Shown here piece by piece: positions 30,304 to 38,402 of a DNA stretch of 40,005 bases. The notes under the pieces are model-generated. The model made no database searches. It was not told the DNA's origin and saw nothing but the letters and a program-made list of their open reading frames with translations. The position numbers and the translations under genes were made by a program. Positions within the stretch are counted from its first letter, which is position 1. Every line of letters begins with the position of its first letter. The stretch lies in NCBI GenBank assembly GCA_003510135.1, contig DOKY01000012.1, forward strand, positions 1 to 40,005, written 5' to 3'. The DNA is from Pseudothermotoga sp. (GTDB lineage: Bacteria; Thermotogota; Thermotogae; Thermotogales; DSM-5069).

Positions 30304-30831
30304 CTACAAAAATGGTAAAAGCTCAGGATAGTACATCACCTGAGTCGCTCCATCTGTTTCTTTGATATAGACTGCGAAGAAATACCCCTTGTCTTGAACG
30401 ATTATCATTGGAAGGTTGACCACCGTTGTGGAAGCTTCTCTTGTGCACGTGTACGTGACCGAATAAACGTCTTCGACAAAATCCGGCTTTCCATCGATGA
30501 TCCAGGGTAGCAGTTTCGTTTCGATTTTGTTGACTCCGCTGACACTGATCGACGTAGGTATGGATGGTCTACACGACATGAACACAACAAAATCGATCGC
30601 TCCGAAAACCGAATCCTCTACATCCTCGTTCGGAACATCTTCGTTTGGCACATAGACGAGCTCGCGTAGCTCGTCGTAAGTTGGTACTCCACCAGCCTCG
30701 ATCAGGTCCATTAGCTTGTTCGCCAGGTCATTTGCAAGATCCTCCGGTTTGGGACCAGTGGGGAAGATCACCCCACAACTGGCCAGGAGCAGGAGCGCTG
30801 CCGCGACAACAACAACCAGCACACCCTTCAT
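30304..30831 (-). CDS. lipoprotein, function unknown
   Basis: A 175-residue lipoprotein: MKGVLVVVVAAALLLLASC gives a lipobox LASC with Cys19. The mature chain starts with a helical segment (PEDLANDLANKLMDLIEAGG) and has a short tandem repeat VPNEDVPNEDVED. It continues with beta strands and a conserved-looking pair of cysteines (FMSCRPSIP and TYTCTREAS), ending VYIKETDGATQVMYYPELLPFL. The overall shape resembles SnoaL/NTF2-like lipoproteins, but this is only an impression. ATG at 30831 follows GGGGGGATGG. Monocistronic, with its own -10 box and a strong terminator. Confidence 0.75.
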   Translation of the reverse strand: MKGVLVVVVAAALLLLASCGVIFPTGPKPEDLANDLANKLMDLIEAGGVPTYDELRELVYVPNEDVPNEDVEDSVFGAIDFVVFMSCRPSIPTSISVSGVNKIETKLLPWIIDGKPDFVEDVYSVTYTCTREASTTVVNLPMIIVQDKGYFFAVYIKETDGATQVMYYPELLPFL

Positions 30832-30860
30832 TCACCATCCCCCCTTGGAAGAGTCAACCA

Positions 30861-30891
30861 ATTATAACCCCAAGGGAGGAAAGTGAGACAA
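30861..30891 (-). promoter_or_regulatory. promoter of the lipoprotein gene, flanked by an inverted repeat
   Basis: Minus-strand TATAAT at 30866-30861, with TTGTCT (30891-30886) as a possible -35 at a long 19-base spacing. The -10 lies between CCCTTGG (30842-30848) and CCAAGGG (30870-30876), a perfect seven-base inverted repeat that could be an operator. Confidence 0.45.
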
Positions 30892-31181
30892 GGTTTTTCG
30901 ACGGAGTAGACCTGTAGCAATGTACGCGTGTGCACACGGACCGCCTAGGCGTTCCTGTCCATTTCATAATATACGGACGTAACAACTCAAGAAGTTTCGA
31001 AAAGCCTTTCTGTAAGCCAGAATGAGACTTTTCTGGACTCCCTTTGAGCATAGAAGGGTGTCTCCTGTGCGGTGGCTTTTTGTAAATGTACCTTAACTGA
31101 AAAGACATCCAGGCTTTCTTTTCACGCCGCAGAAATTCCTCACGAGCCGAAAATGTTAGTATCTTAATCGGGGGTGAGTCA
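30892..31181. other. divergent intergenic region with two palindromes and potential RNA structure
   Basis: Two perfect palindromes lie side by side: CGTGTGCACACG (30927-30938) and CGCCTAGGCG (30942-30951). Further on, CCAGA/TCTGG and CCCTT/AAGGG pairs, and an outer GAGAC/GTCTC pair, could fold the transcript around 31015-31065. No gene is visible. The acyltransferase promoter should lie here but no clear hexamers are seen. Confidence 0.4.
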
Positions 31182-31934
31182 GTGTACATCTCTCAAACTG
31201 CCAGGATTGGCGAGAACGTAACGTTTGGACACAACGTGGTTGTTGAAGACAACGTAGTAATCGGTAATAACGTGCTGGTCGGCCACAACGTGGTCATAAG
31301 GAGAGACACGATCATAGGTGAAGGGTGTGTGATAGCAGACAACACTGTTTTGGGTAAAGAACCCTTCAAGGCAAGCATTTCAGCAACCACAGAGAAGAAA
31401 GAATTAGCCCCTCTCGTTCTGGGAAAATATGTCACAATAGGTGCCAACTGTGTCATATACCGCGGTGCGGTTTTGAAAGATCACGTTTTTGTTGGGGATC
31501 TGGCGAGCATAAGAGAAGACGTGACAATTGGCGAGCACACAGTTATAGGAAGGGGCGTCACCGTGGAGAACAAAACGACCATAGGCAAATACGTGAAGAT
31601 AGAAACCGAAGCTTACATCACTGCGCTTTCCACAATAGAAGATTATTGCTTCATCGCCCCGGAGGTCACGTTCACCAACGACAATTTCCTGGGTAGAACG
31701 GAGGAAAGAAAGAAGTACTTCAAAGGTCCTACGATCAGGAAAGGCGCCAGGGTTGGTGCGAACGCGACGATCTTGCCAGGGATAGAAATCGGTGAAGATG
31801 CACTGATAGGTGCCGGAGCGGTGGTCACAGTGAATGTGCCCGCACGAAAGATCTACGTCGGAGTTCCCGCGAAGGAACTGAAAGATGTTCCCCCGGAACA
31901 ACTTCTGGAGAACCAGAGTTACTACAAAGGTTGA
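31182..31934 (+). CDS. hexapeptide-repeat acyltransferase (WbpD/LpxA-like)
   Basis: A 250-residue left-handed parallel beta-helix protein. Hexapeptide repeats begin at once (ARIGENVTFGHNVVVEDN, VVIGNNVLVGHNVVI) and return after a loop (GARVGANATILPGIEIGEDA, LIGAGAVVTVNVPARK), with the usual C-terminal VGVPAKELKDV. Such proteins transfer acetyl or acyl groups to amino-sugars or sugar hydroxyls, often in surface polysaccharide synthesis. The FTNDNFLGR loop near residue 165 is the acceptor-loop position of the WbpD/WlbB group. GTG 31182 follows GGGGGTGAG. The downstream RmuC-like gene starts 20 bases later. Acceptor unknown. Confidence 0.85.
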   Translation: MYISQTARIGENVTFGHNVVVEDNVVIGNNVLVGHNVVIRRDTIIGEGCVIADNTVLGKEPFKASISATTEKKELAPLVLGKYVTIGANCVIYRGAVLKDHVFVGDLASIREDVTIGEHTVIGRGVTVENKTTIGKYVKIETEAYITALSTIEDYCFIAPEVTFTNDNFLGRTEERKKYFKGPTIRKGARVGANATILPGIEIGEDALIGAGAVVTVNVPARKIYVGVPAKELKDVPPEQLLENQSYYKG

Positions 31935-31954
31935 ATCGTGCTGGGGGGATCGAA

Positions 31955-33139
31955 ATGCTTACTTTCTTGCTGCTCGGAGTTCTTATCGGTGTTTTCGTTG
32001 GGTATTACTTGGGATTTGCGAAATCCCGCAGCGAAAGAACGGGTCTCGAAGAGTCAATCAACAATCTGAAGGGGCAAATAAACTATCTCGTTTCCCAGCA
32101 AGGTGCTCTATCCTCTTCGCTTGGAACTCTGAATGGATTGTCGAGTTTAGTGAGCGAACTCAAAGCGAGGTATGAAGAAGTCAAAGAAGCCGAAAAGAAA
32201 TTGACCGCAGAGAGAGACAGGAGACTGGGAGAGTTCATGGAGAACATGAAAAAGATGTTTGAAGAGATTTCCAACAAGACCATAAAGCTTGACGAGGAGA
32301 AAGAAAAGAGAATCGCTGAACTCGTCGATCAGATGAAGCGCTTTTCTGATGAACAACGAGCCGCGATCGAAAGATTTCTTTTGCAACAGGGTCAGTCGAG
32401 GGAAGAGATCGAAAAGAAAAGAGACGCGGAGCTCAAGGACATGAGAAGGATCGTGGAAGAATTCGTGAAAACCGTTTCAGGAACCAAAACCAGAGGTCAT
32501 GTTGGCGAAATGCTTCTGAGTGAGGCATTGAGCGAATCGATCAAGGTCGGCACAGTCGTGAAGAACCTTTCTATCGGTTCGATGGTCGTGGAATTCGCCT
32601 GGAACCTGAACGACGGCAAATACATCCCGATAGATTCAAAGTTGCCGGACCTTTCAGATTTGGTAGGTGAATTTGAGAACACGCAAGATCAGGAGATTCG
32701 AGAACAGAGGAAGAGAGAGATCGTTCAGAAAATAAGGCGCGAGATGGATAACGTGAGAAAGTATCAAAATCAACCAAACACCATTGATAGTTGCATCATG
32801 GTGGTACCGTCGGCCGTGATAGAAATAGCACCGGAACTGATCGCGGAGGGAAAGAAGCAAAATGTTTTCCTCTGCACCTACAGAGATATCTTCGCAGTCG
32901 CGCACTATTTGGAAGCAAGACACGTCATGATGAATCAAAACGAAGTTGGAAGCTACAAGCAGCTGATCCAAAGTCTTTTGAGTCTTCTCGAACAGGTGAA
33001 TCAGAAGGCAAACTCACTGGACAGGGCCTTGAAACAGATCACTAACGCGAACAACGAGATCAAGTCCTTGGTTTCACAAGCGTTTTCTCTCATGAATGCG
33101 CGCACGAAAGTCGATCAAGGTGCCAATCAGGACGCGTGA
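31955..33139 (+). CDS. rmuC: RmuC-family protein
   Basis: A 394-residue protein: an N-terminal membrane helix (MLTFLLLGVLIGVFVGYYLG), a long coiled coil (about residues 25-150, rich in E/K heptads such as KRIAELVDQMKRFSDEQRAA), then the RmuC domain. Landmarks are GTKTRGHVGEMLLSEAL, VEFAWNLNDGKYIPIDSKLP (with the D and K of a PD-(D/E)XK-like site) and SCIMVVPSAVIEIAPELI. RmuC proteins are linked to limiting recombination at repeats and are predicted nucleases. ATG 31955 is set by GGGGGG seven bases upstream. It is probably co-transcribed with the acyltransferase, without an obvious functional link. Confidence 0.88.
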   Translation: MLTFLLLGVLIGVFVGYYLGFAKSRSERTGLEESINNLKGQINYLVSQQGALSSSLGTLNGLSSLVSELKARYEEVKEAEKKLTAERDRRLGEFMENMKKMFEEISNKTIKLDEEKEKRIAELVDQMKRFSDEQRAAIERFLLQQGQSREEIEKKRDAELKDMRRIVEEFVKTVSGTKTRGHVGEMLLSEALSESIKVGTVVKNLSIGSMVVEFAWNLNDGKYIPIDSKLPDLSDLVGEFENTQDQEIREQRKREIVQKIRREMDNVRKYQNQPNTIDSCIMVVPSAVIEIAPELIAEGKKQNVFLCTYRDIFAVAHYLEARHVMMNQNEVGSYKQLIQSLLSLLEQVNQKANSLDRALKQITNANNEIKSLVSQAFSLMNARTKVDQGANQDA

Positions 33140-33179
33140 GTTTCAATTGGTACGTTTCGTGAACGTTACATAATGTGTC

Positions 33180-33207
33180 TTCAATGGTCTTTATAACAAT
33201 TTATAAT
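33180..33207 (+). promoter_or_regulatory. promoter of the b5-like repeat gene
   Basis: A perfect -10 TATAAT (33202-33207) with a weak -35 TTCAAT (33180-33185) at 16 bases. The start codon lies 23 bases downstream behind AGAAGGAGG. Confidence 0.5.
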
Positions 33208-33229
33208 AGAAACAGAAGGAGGTTTGACT

Positions 33230-34159
33230 GTGAAAGACATCTTAGTCTTTCTTTCGTTGTTCTTACTCGTAGTGACCGGTTTTTCTCTGAGTCTCACCCA
33301 GTTCAACGTCAAAGAGTTCAAAGGTCAGTATCCTTTGATCAGTCTGAGCAGATTGCTCGAAACAGACGAGTTCGTGTCGGTGGAAGGTGTGGTCTACAGG
33401 ATCAGCGCTTCAAAGAAATTCCTGACAACGGACGAAGTCGATCCAGAGCTTTTGAGCGAATCGAACCTGGTGGGCGTTCTGGCGATGGACATAGACGAGC
33501 TCGGCACGTTCACCGGAAAGGGAAAACAGGCTCTCGTGGCTGCAAGCGGTATAGTTTACGATGTCACATCGTCCAGGCACTGGCCTGCTGGTAACCACAA
33601 AAACAGGCACCAGGCGGGCGAAGAACTGACGCACGAACTGATGATAAATTCGCCGCACGGTGCAGGAAAGATTGCTAATGTCAAACCGTTCGGAGTTCTG
33701 GTCTTCACACCTGATCAGCTTTCCAGGTTCAACGGGAAGAACCGAGCAAAGTCTTACATTGCCTTTCGCGGTGTGGTTTACGATCTGAGCCACCTGAGGT
33801 CCGTTCCGAACTATCCGTTTGGGACTGAAGCGACCGCTGAACTACTCAAGATGCCGAGCTACGCGGACACGCTCTCAAAATCCTACGCGATAGGTCTTTT
33901 AGTCTTCGATGAAAAGGCCCTCGCTAAGTTCGATGGTCAGCAAAATGCGAAGGCTTTCATAAAAGTCGGAAACATCGTCTATGACGTCACAGATATTCCG
34001 GACTGGAGAGAAAAGCTGCACCTTGAATCGGATGCTGTGGCTGGAAAAGACTACACATCTCAGTTCGAATGCGAGCTGGAAGAGACATGCTCCCACGATC
34101 ATCCCGAATCAGACGTTCTGAAGCAGTTCAATATCGTTGGTTTCGAGGTGCTGAGATGA
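33230..34159 (+). CDS. exported protein with tandem cytochrome-b5-like domains
   Basis: A 309-residue protein with a signal peptide (VKDILVFLSLFLLVVTGFSLS) followed by three clear b5-like repeats and a partial fourth at the N terminus. Each repeat has the frame LxxFxGK..A..A..G.VYDV: LGTFTGKGKQALVAASGIVYDV, LSRFNGKNRAKSYIAFRGVVYDL, LAKFDGQQNAKAFIKVGNIVYDV (shown in pieces). The first full repeat also has WPAGNHKNRHQAGEELTHEL and PHGAGKI, the pattern of the predicted heme/steroid-binding group (COG4892 type) with its H..AG..LT core. The other repeats lack the histidines. GTG 33230 is the start, seven bases after AGAAGGAGG. Its stop overlaps the next gene. Whether heme is really bound is unproven. 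Confidence 0.8.
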   Translation: MKDILVFLSLFLLVVTGFSLSLTQFNVKEFKGQYPLISLSRLLETDEFVSVEGVVYRISASKKFLTTDEVDPELLSESNLVGVLAMDIDELGTFTGKGKQALVAASGIVYDVTSSRHWPAGNHKNRHQAGEELTHELMINSPHGAGKIANVKPFGVLVFTPDQLSRFNGKNRAKSYIAFRGVVYDLSHLRSVPNYPFGTEATAELLKMPSYADTLSKSYAIGLLVFDEKALAKFDGQQNAKAFIKVGNIVYDVTDIPDWREKLHLESDAVAGKDYTSQFECELEETCSHDHPESDVLKQFNIVGFEVLR

Positions 34160-34536
34160 TGTACAGAGTCTTCGCCTGGATAAGTGTCGCTTTGCTGTTT
34201 TACAATTTTTCTCTCTTTCCTTTGCGCAGGATTTTTCGACGTCACAAAGGTGCACAGAAGTTTCTCACGTTTATTTCCAAATTGCACCGCTTCACTGGCT
34301 TTCTGCTTCTGACGACAGGCGCGATCCACGGTTATCTCGTGTTGGGAGTGATAGCTCTGCACACCAGATGGTTGCTCTGGTCCGGTGTGCTTTTGCTCTC
34401 TGTTTATTATCTTCTCAAAAAGACACTGAAGAGAAGATGGCTGATCCTTCACAGGCTCACGGACTTTTTTGTGGTGGTCTGGTTTTTCGTTCTTTTTTCT
34501 CTCCGTGGTTGCTGTGATCCGATCAGGAATCACTGA
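34156..34536 (+). CDS. small His-rich four-helix membrane protein, possible heme b partner
   Basis: A 126-residue integral membrane protein with about four helices and a basic loop RRIFRRHKGAQK. Histidines lie at helix positions His44 (LHRFTGF), His58 (GAIHGYL), His69 (ALHTRW) and His99 (LHRLTDF). The 14-residue spacing of His44 and His58 within a hydrophobic helix is the spacing seen in heme-b membrane cytochromes and ferric-reductase-like proteins. ATG 34156 overlaps the stop of the b5-like gene (ATGA), with GAGGTG upstream, so the two are coupled and probably act together, perhaps in electron transfer at the membrane (inference). Confidence 0.7.
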   Translation: MMYRVFAWISVALLFYNFSLFPLRRIFRRHKGAQKFLTFISKLHRFTGFLLLTTGAIHGYLVLGVIALHTRWLLWSGVLLLSVYYLLKKTLKRRWLILHRLTDFFVVVWFFVLFSLRGCCDPIRNH

Positions 34537-34642
34537 GGACCCACACAAGATACCATCGCTGATGTTGAAGATAAATCTGACAACCATACGACAAAGCAGA
34601 AGGATCAAACCTTCCTGAAGAACAACTCCATCCCTGAATCTC

Positions 34643-35587
34643 TCAGTACAGCACGCATCTCACTTTTCTTCCATCCACTATCCTCATTTCGACAGGCTCT
34701 TTGCATCTCGGCTGGGCGTAGGTGCATCTCGGTTCGAAGGGACATCCCCGTGGTGGGTTAACGAGACTGGGGGGTTCACCAACGTCCGTTAGACTCGCAG
34801 ATGAGCTTCTTCCTGGATCCGGTGCGGCCTCTCTGAGCAACATCGTGTAAGGATGCAGCGGTTTGCTGACGATTTGCTTTGCGTCACCTTCTTCGACGAT
34901 CAATCCGGCGTACATGACAACGATCCTGTCCGAGATGTACTTCGCGGCGGCCAGATCGTGCGTGACGTGAAGAAAAGATATGTCATGCTCTGCTTTCAGC
35001 TTGAGCATCAGGTTCAAAACACCTGATTTTATCGACACATCGAGCATAGATGTGGGTTCATCGGCTAAGATTATCTTTGGCTTCGTTACGATCGCTCTTG
35101 CGAAGACAACGCGCTGTCGCTGTCCCCCGGAGAGCTCGTGTGGAAACTTTTCCAAGAAGCTCTCGGGCGGGGTGAGTTCGACGTCTTCGAGAACATTTTT
35201 CAGGATCTGTTCTTCGTTTCCTATTCTGTGAATCTTTAGAGGTCTCTCCAGTATGTAAGATATCTTCTTTGTTGGATTGAGTGAGGCGAACGGATCCTGG
35301 AACACCATCTGCACGAGTTTTCTAAACTTGAGTTCTTCTTTTCGATTGAGCTTCCTGGGCAACTCCTTTCCAAAGAGTTCTATTTTCCCGGCGGTCGGTT
35401 CATAAAGCCTCGCCAGAACTCTCAAAAGCGTTGTTTTCCCACAGCCACTTTCACCAACCACAGAGACGATCTCTTTTTCGTTCAGTTCCAGATCAACTCC
35501 GCGCAAGGCTTTGAGAGTGAAGACCTTGAATCCCCTTCGAACGGTGAATTCTTTTTTCAAACCAGTGACTCTCAGTACAGATGGCAC
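34643..35587 (-). CDS. Opp/Dpp-type ABC ATPase, OppF-like
   Basis: A 314-residue ATPase: Walker A GESGCGKTT, Q-loop VQMVFQDPFASLNPTKKI, signature LSGGQRQRV, Walker B IILADEPTSMLDVSIK, H-loop LHVTHDLAAA. The C terminus has the oligopeptide-transporter cysteine segment GCPFEPRCTYAQPRCKEP. GTG 35587 is preferred: AGGTGGG lies just upstream and the protein then starts MPSVLRVTGLKKEF. It overlaps the end of the OppD-like gene by 16 bases. It is the last gene of the five-gene importer. Confidence 0.9.
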   Translation of the reverse strand: MPSVLRVTGLKKEFTVRRGFKVFTLKALRGVDLELNEKEIVSVVGESGCGKTTLLRVLARLYEPTAGKIELFGKELPRKLNRKEELKFRKLVQMVFQDPFASLNPTKKISYILERPLKIHRIGNEEQILKNVLEDVELTPPESFLEKFPHELSGGQRQRVVFARAIVTKPKIILADEPTSMLDVSIKSGVLNLMLKLKAEHDISFLHVTHDLAAAKYISDRIVVMYAGLIVEEGDAKQIVSKPLHPYTMLLREAAPDPGRSSSASLTDVGEPPSLVNPPRGCPFEPRCTYAQPRCKEPVEMRIVDGRKVRCVLY

Positions 35588-36513
35588 GCGACCCACCTGC
35601 CATTGATAAACCTGAGTTCCGGCTTTTCTACGCGACATCTTTCGAAGGCGAAGGAACATCTCTCTCTGAAAGGGCAGCCTTCGATCTTTAAAGCCAGATC
35701 TATCGGTCTACCGGGGATGCTTTTGTACCTGTCGAGATCTCTGGAAATGCTCGGTAAAGCCTCGATCAATCCCTTCGTGTAGGGATGCATTGGCTCAGAA
35801 TAGACCGTTTTCGCCTTACCCACTTCGACAAACTCTCCTGCGTACATGATGGCAATCTTGGTGGCGAGCTCGAACAAAAGCGATATGTCGTGCGTGATGA
35901 AAACGATGGAAAAGTGTTCTCTCTCCCTCAAATCCTCTATCTGCTGCAAAATTGATCTTTGAACCACGACATCCAGTGCCGTTGCGGGCTCGTCCATGAA
36001 AACAACTCTCGGAGAGAGCAAGAGCGCCATGGCGATGACGACCCTCTGGCGCATCCCACCGGAAAGCTGGTGCGGATAGTTCTCCATTCGCTCAGGTGCG
36101 ATCCCCACTAATTTGAGTTTCTCTTTCACCAGCTCATAGGCGTCTTTCTTTGAGAAACCGTGGTTTCTGATCAGAACGTCTGCCATCTGGTCCTTTATTT
36201 TCATCACAGGGTTCAGAGAGTTCATCGAGCTCTGGGTGACGAGCGAGATCTTCTTCCATCGAACCTGTTTCAGCTCGCTGGCTCTGAGACTCAGCAGGTC
36301 TGTTCCGTCCAGCAACACCCGACCGGAAATCACTTTTCCGGGCTTCTTGAGCAGTGCGAGTGATGCAAACATGAGCGTCGTCTTGCCACAGCCAGACTCG
36401 CCTGCGATTCCAAAAAAGTCTTGCTCTTCGACCTTAAAAGAAACGTTTCTGACCGCGTGGACGAACTTGTGTCTGAACTCGTATCCAGCGTTCAGCCCCA
36501 CCACTTCAAACAC
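35572..36513 (-). CDS. Opp/Dpp-type ABC ATPase, OppD-like
   Basis: A 313-residue ATPase: Walker A GESGCGKTT (Lys44), signature LSGGMRQRV, Walker B VVFMDEPATALDVVVQ, H-loop VFITHDISLL, and the C-terminal GCPFRERCSFAFERC cysteine motif of oligopeptide/oligosaccharide systems. GTG 36513 follows GAGGTGAT. It forms a heterodimer with the OppF-like subunit encoded next and drives the two permeases upstream. Confidence 0.91.
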   Translation of the reverse strand: MFEVVGLNAGYEFRHKFVHAVRNVSFKVEEQDFFGIAGESGCGKTTLMFASLALLKKPGKVISGRVLLDGTDLLSLRASELKQVRWKKISLVTQSSMNSLNPVMKIKDQMADVLIRNHGFSKKDAYELVKEKLKLVGIAPERMENYPHQLSGGMRQRVVIAMALLLSPRVVFMDEPATALDVVVQRSILQQIEDLREREHFSIVFITHDISLLFELATKIAIMYAGEFVEVGKAKTVYSEPMHPYTKGLIEALPSISRDLDRYKSIPGRPIDLALKIEGCPFRERCSFAFERCRVEKPELRFINGRWVACHLY

Positions 36514-36526
36514 ACCATCACCTCGT

Positions 36527-37339
36527 TCATCTTGCCTTCAAACGTGGATTGGTTATCTCATCTATGGAAAAACTCAACAGCGCGAAAGAAGTGCCCAGCA
36601 GCACTATGCACAGCCCCGGTGCGAAGACCCAGTACCACATACCGTTCAACAGTGCGTTCGCATTCTGAGCCCAATAGAGCATTGTCCCCCACGTGATCTT
36701 GCTCACGTCGCTCAAGCCCAAGAACGAAAGCGACGCCTCACCTATTATCGCGTATAGCACGGAGTTGAAGAAGATCGAAGCGACTAACGACAACATGTTT
36801 GGAAGTATTTCGAAAAAGATTATGCGCAGGTTGCTTTCTCCAACCACCCTGGAAGCCATCACAAACTCACGGTTCTTCAGCGACAGAACCTGTGAACGTA
36901 TCACCCTCGCACCAGACCCCCAGCTCGTCAGCGCTATGACCAGGATCACCACGAGTGGCCCTCTGACTCGAACATAAGAGCTGATAACGATCATCAGCGG
37001 TATTCCTGGAATTACGAGGAATATGTCCATCAGTATCGAGAGTATCCTGTCCAGAAGGCCTCCAAAATAACCTGCCATCATGCCAATCCCAGTCGCGATG
37101 AGTGTCATCAGCAGACCTGTCGATATACCTATGATCAAGGATAACCTTGAACCATGAATGACCTGCGACATTATGTCCCTTCCGAGCCTGTCCGTACCCA
37201 GCCAGTGCTCCCTCGAAGGAGGCTGGTACGGCAAACTCACCGTACGGTTGGGGGAATACTTGCTGAGGTATGGCGCAAACACAGCCATAAGGACAAAGAA
37301 CAGGATTATTCCCAAACCTATCTTCCACATCGTCTTCAA
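36527..37339 (-). CDS. Opp/Dpp-type permease, OppC-like
   Basis: A 270-residue permease: one N-terminal helix (IGLGIILFFVLMAVFAPYL), the HWLGTDRLGRDIMSQVIHGS motif typical of OppC/DppC, then five more helices. The coupling loop lies around RVVGESNLRIIFFEILPN. The TTG at 37339 overlaps the previous stop (TTGA); an ATG three codons later (37330) is an alternative. Partner of the OppB-like permease. Confidence 0.9.
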   Translation of the reverse strand: MKTMWKIGLGIILFFVLMAVFAPYLSKYSPNRTVSLPYQPPSREHWLGTDRLGRDIMSQVIHGSRLSLIIGISTGLLMTLIATGIGMMAGYFGGLLDRILSILMDIFLVIPGIPLMIVISSYVRVRGPLVVILVIALTSWGSGARVIRSQVLSLKNREFVMASRVVGESNLRIIFFEILPNMLSLVASIFFNSVLYAIIGEASLSFLGLSDVSKITWGTMLYWAQNANALLNGMWYWVFAPGLCIVLLGTSFALLSFSIDEITNPRLKAR

Positions 37340-38310
37340 CCCCTCACGCGTGGATCCAGGAAGGCGTACAGGAAGTCCATCACGAGATTGGCGAGAAGAA
37401 CCGAGAGCGAGACGAAAAAGAATATGGCCTGAATCAGAGGAAAGTCCTGGCTCAACACAGCACGATAAAGTTGATACCCCACGCCCGGATAAGAGTAAAC
37501 TATCTCGGTCAACAGAGCCCCGCTAACAACGAATCCGAGAGATATCCCGAAGGCCGTTATGCTTGGTAAAATCGCGTTCCTAGCTGCATACCGCAACATT
37601 ATGTACCCTTCGTCCAGGCCTTTCGCTTCGGCCAGAATGATGTAATCTTCAGCCAGAACAGAGATCATGTTGTTTCTCATCGTTAAGATCCAGTTCCCGA
37701 GCGATGCGACGATCAGTGTCATCGATGGCAAAACCGCGTGGTAGATAACACTCAACACGAACTTGATCCCATAAAGATTTTCCTTAGTCGAATACGCGTT
37801 CGCGAGTGGAAACCAGCCGAGTCTGTATCCAAAAACGTACAGAAACAACATGGCGAGCCAGAAGTAAGCGATCGATCTCAGACAGAGTGAGAAAATCAGT
37901 ATGCCAGATCCAATTTTTCTATCTCTGCGCCAGCCGGCGTAAACTCCCAGCAGCGTACCGAGGATGAAACTTATGATCGTCGAGGTCCCGACCAGACCGA
38001 GTGTCCAGGGTAAAGAACTCGCAAGAACTTGCTTGACCGGAACGGGATAATGCAGATAAGAAATTCCAAAATTCCCGGTGAAGGTGTTTTTGAGGTATTC
38101 GACGTACTGCGTGAACAGGTCCTTCTCTTTATCCAAACCGAGTGCTATCCTCATCGCTTCTATTGCCCGATCGTCGATGTTCGGCCCGAACCTCATCAGA
38201 AGCCTCTCAGCTGGATCACCCGGCATGAGCCTGGGTATCACGAAGTTCAAGGTCAGTGCGAAGAAGAGTGTGATTACGAAGAAAAACAACCTGTTCAGGA
38301 TGTACTTCAA
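37336..38310 (-). CDS. Opp/Dpp-type permease, OppB-like
   Basis: A 324-residue permease. TTG 38310 is chosen as start: GGTGGAG precedes it and the product then begins MKYILNRLFFFVITLFF, the standard OppB N terminus. Upstream in-frame codons fall in the intercistronic hairpin. It carries NFVIPRLMPGDPAERL, the coupling loop AEAKGLDEGYIMLRYAARNA and the C-terminal LDPRVRG. It forms the channel with the OppC-like protein. Confidence 0.9.
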   Translation of the reverse strand: MKYILNRLFFFVITLFFALTLNFVIPRLMPGDPAERLLMRFGPNIDDRAIEAMRIALGLDKEKDLFTQYVEYLKNTFTGNFGISYLHYPVPVKQVLASSLPWTLGLVGTSTIISFILGTLLGVYAGWRRDRKIGSGILIFSLCLRSIAYFWLAMLFLYVFGYRLGWFPLANAYSTKENLYGIKFVLSVIYHAVLPSMTLIVASLGNWILTMRNNMISVLAEDYIILAEAKGLDEGYIMLRYAARNAILPSITAFGISLGFVVSGALLTEIVYSYPGVGYQLYRAVLSQDFPLIQAIFFFVSLSVLLANLVMDFLYAFLDPRVRG

Positions 38311-38356
38311 CTTTCTCCACCACCCACTTTTCGGTGCCTTGGTCCACTTAAGAAAT

Positions 38357-38387
38357 GGGCAACGCACCCTCGAGAAGTGCGTTGCCC
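38357..38387 (-). promoter_or_regulatory. intercistronic hairpin after the Opp-type binding-protein gene
   Basis: A perfect ten-pair stem GGGCAACGCA / TGCGTTGCCC with an 11-base loop. On the minus strand it begins 15 bases after the binding-protein stop and is followed by ATTTCTT. It matches in position the hairpins at 5195 and 22840. Confidence 0.65.
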
Positions 38388-38402
38388 AGGCGAGACGAAA
38401 CT

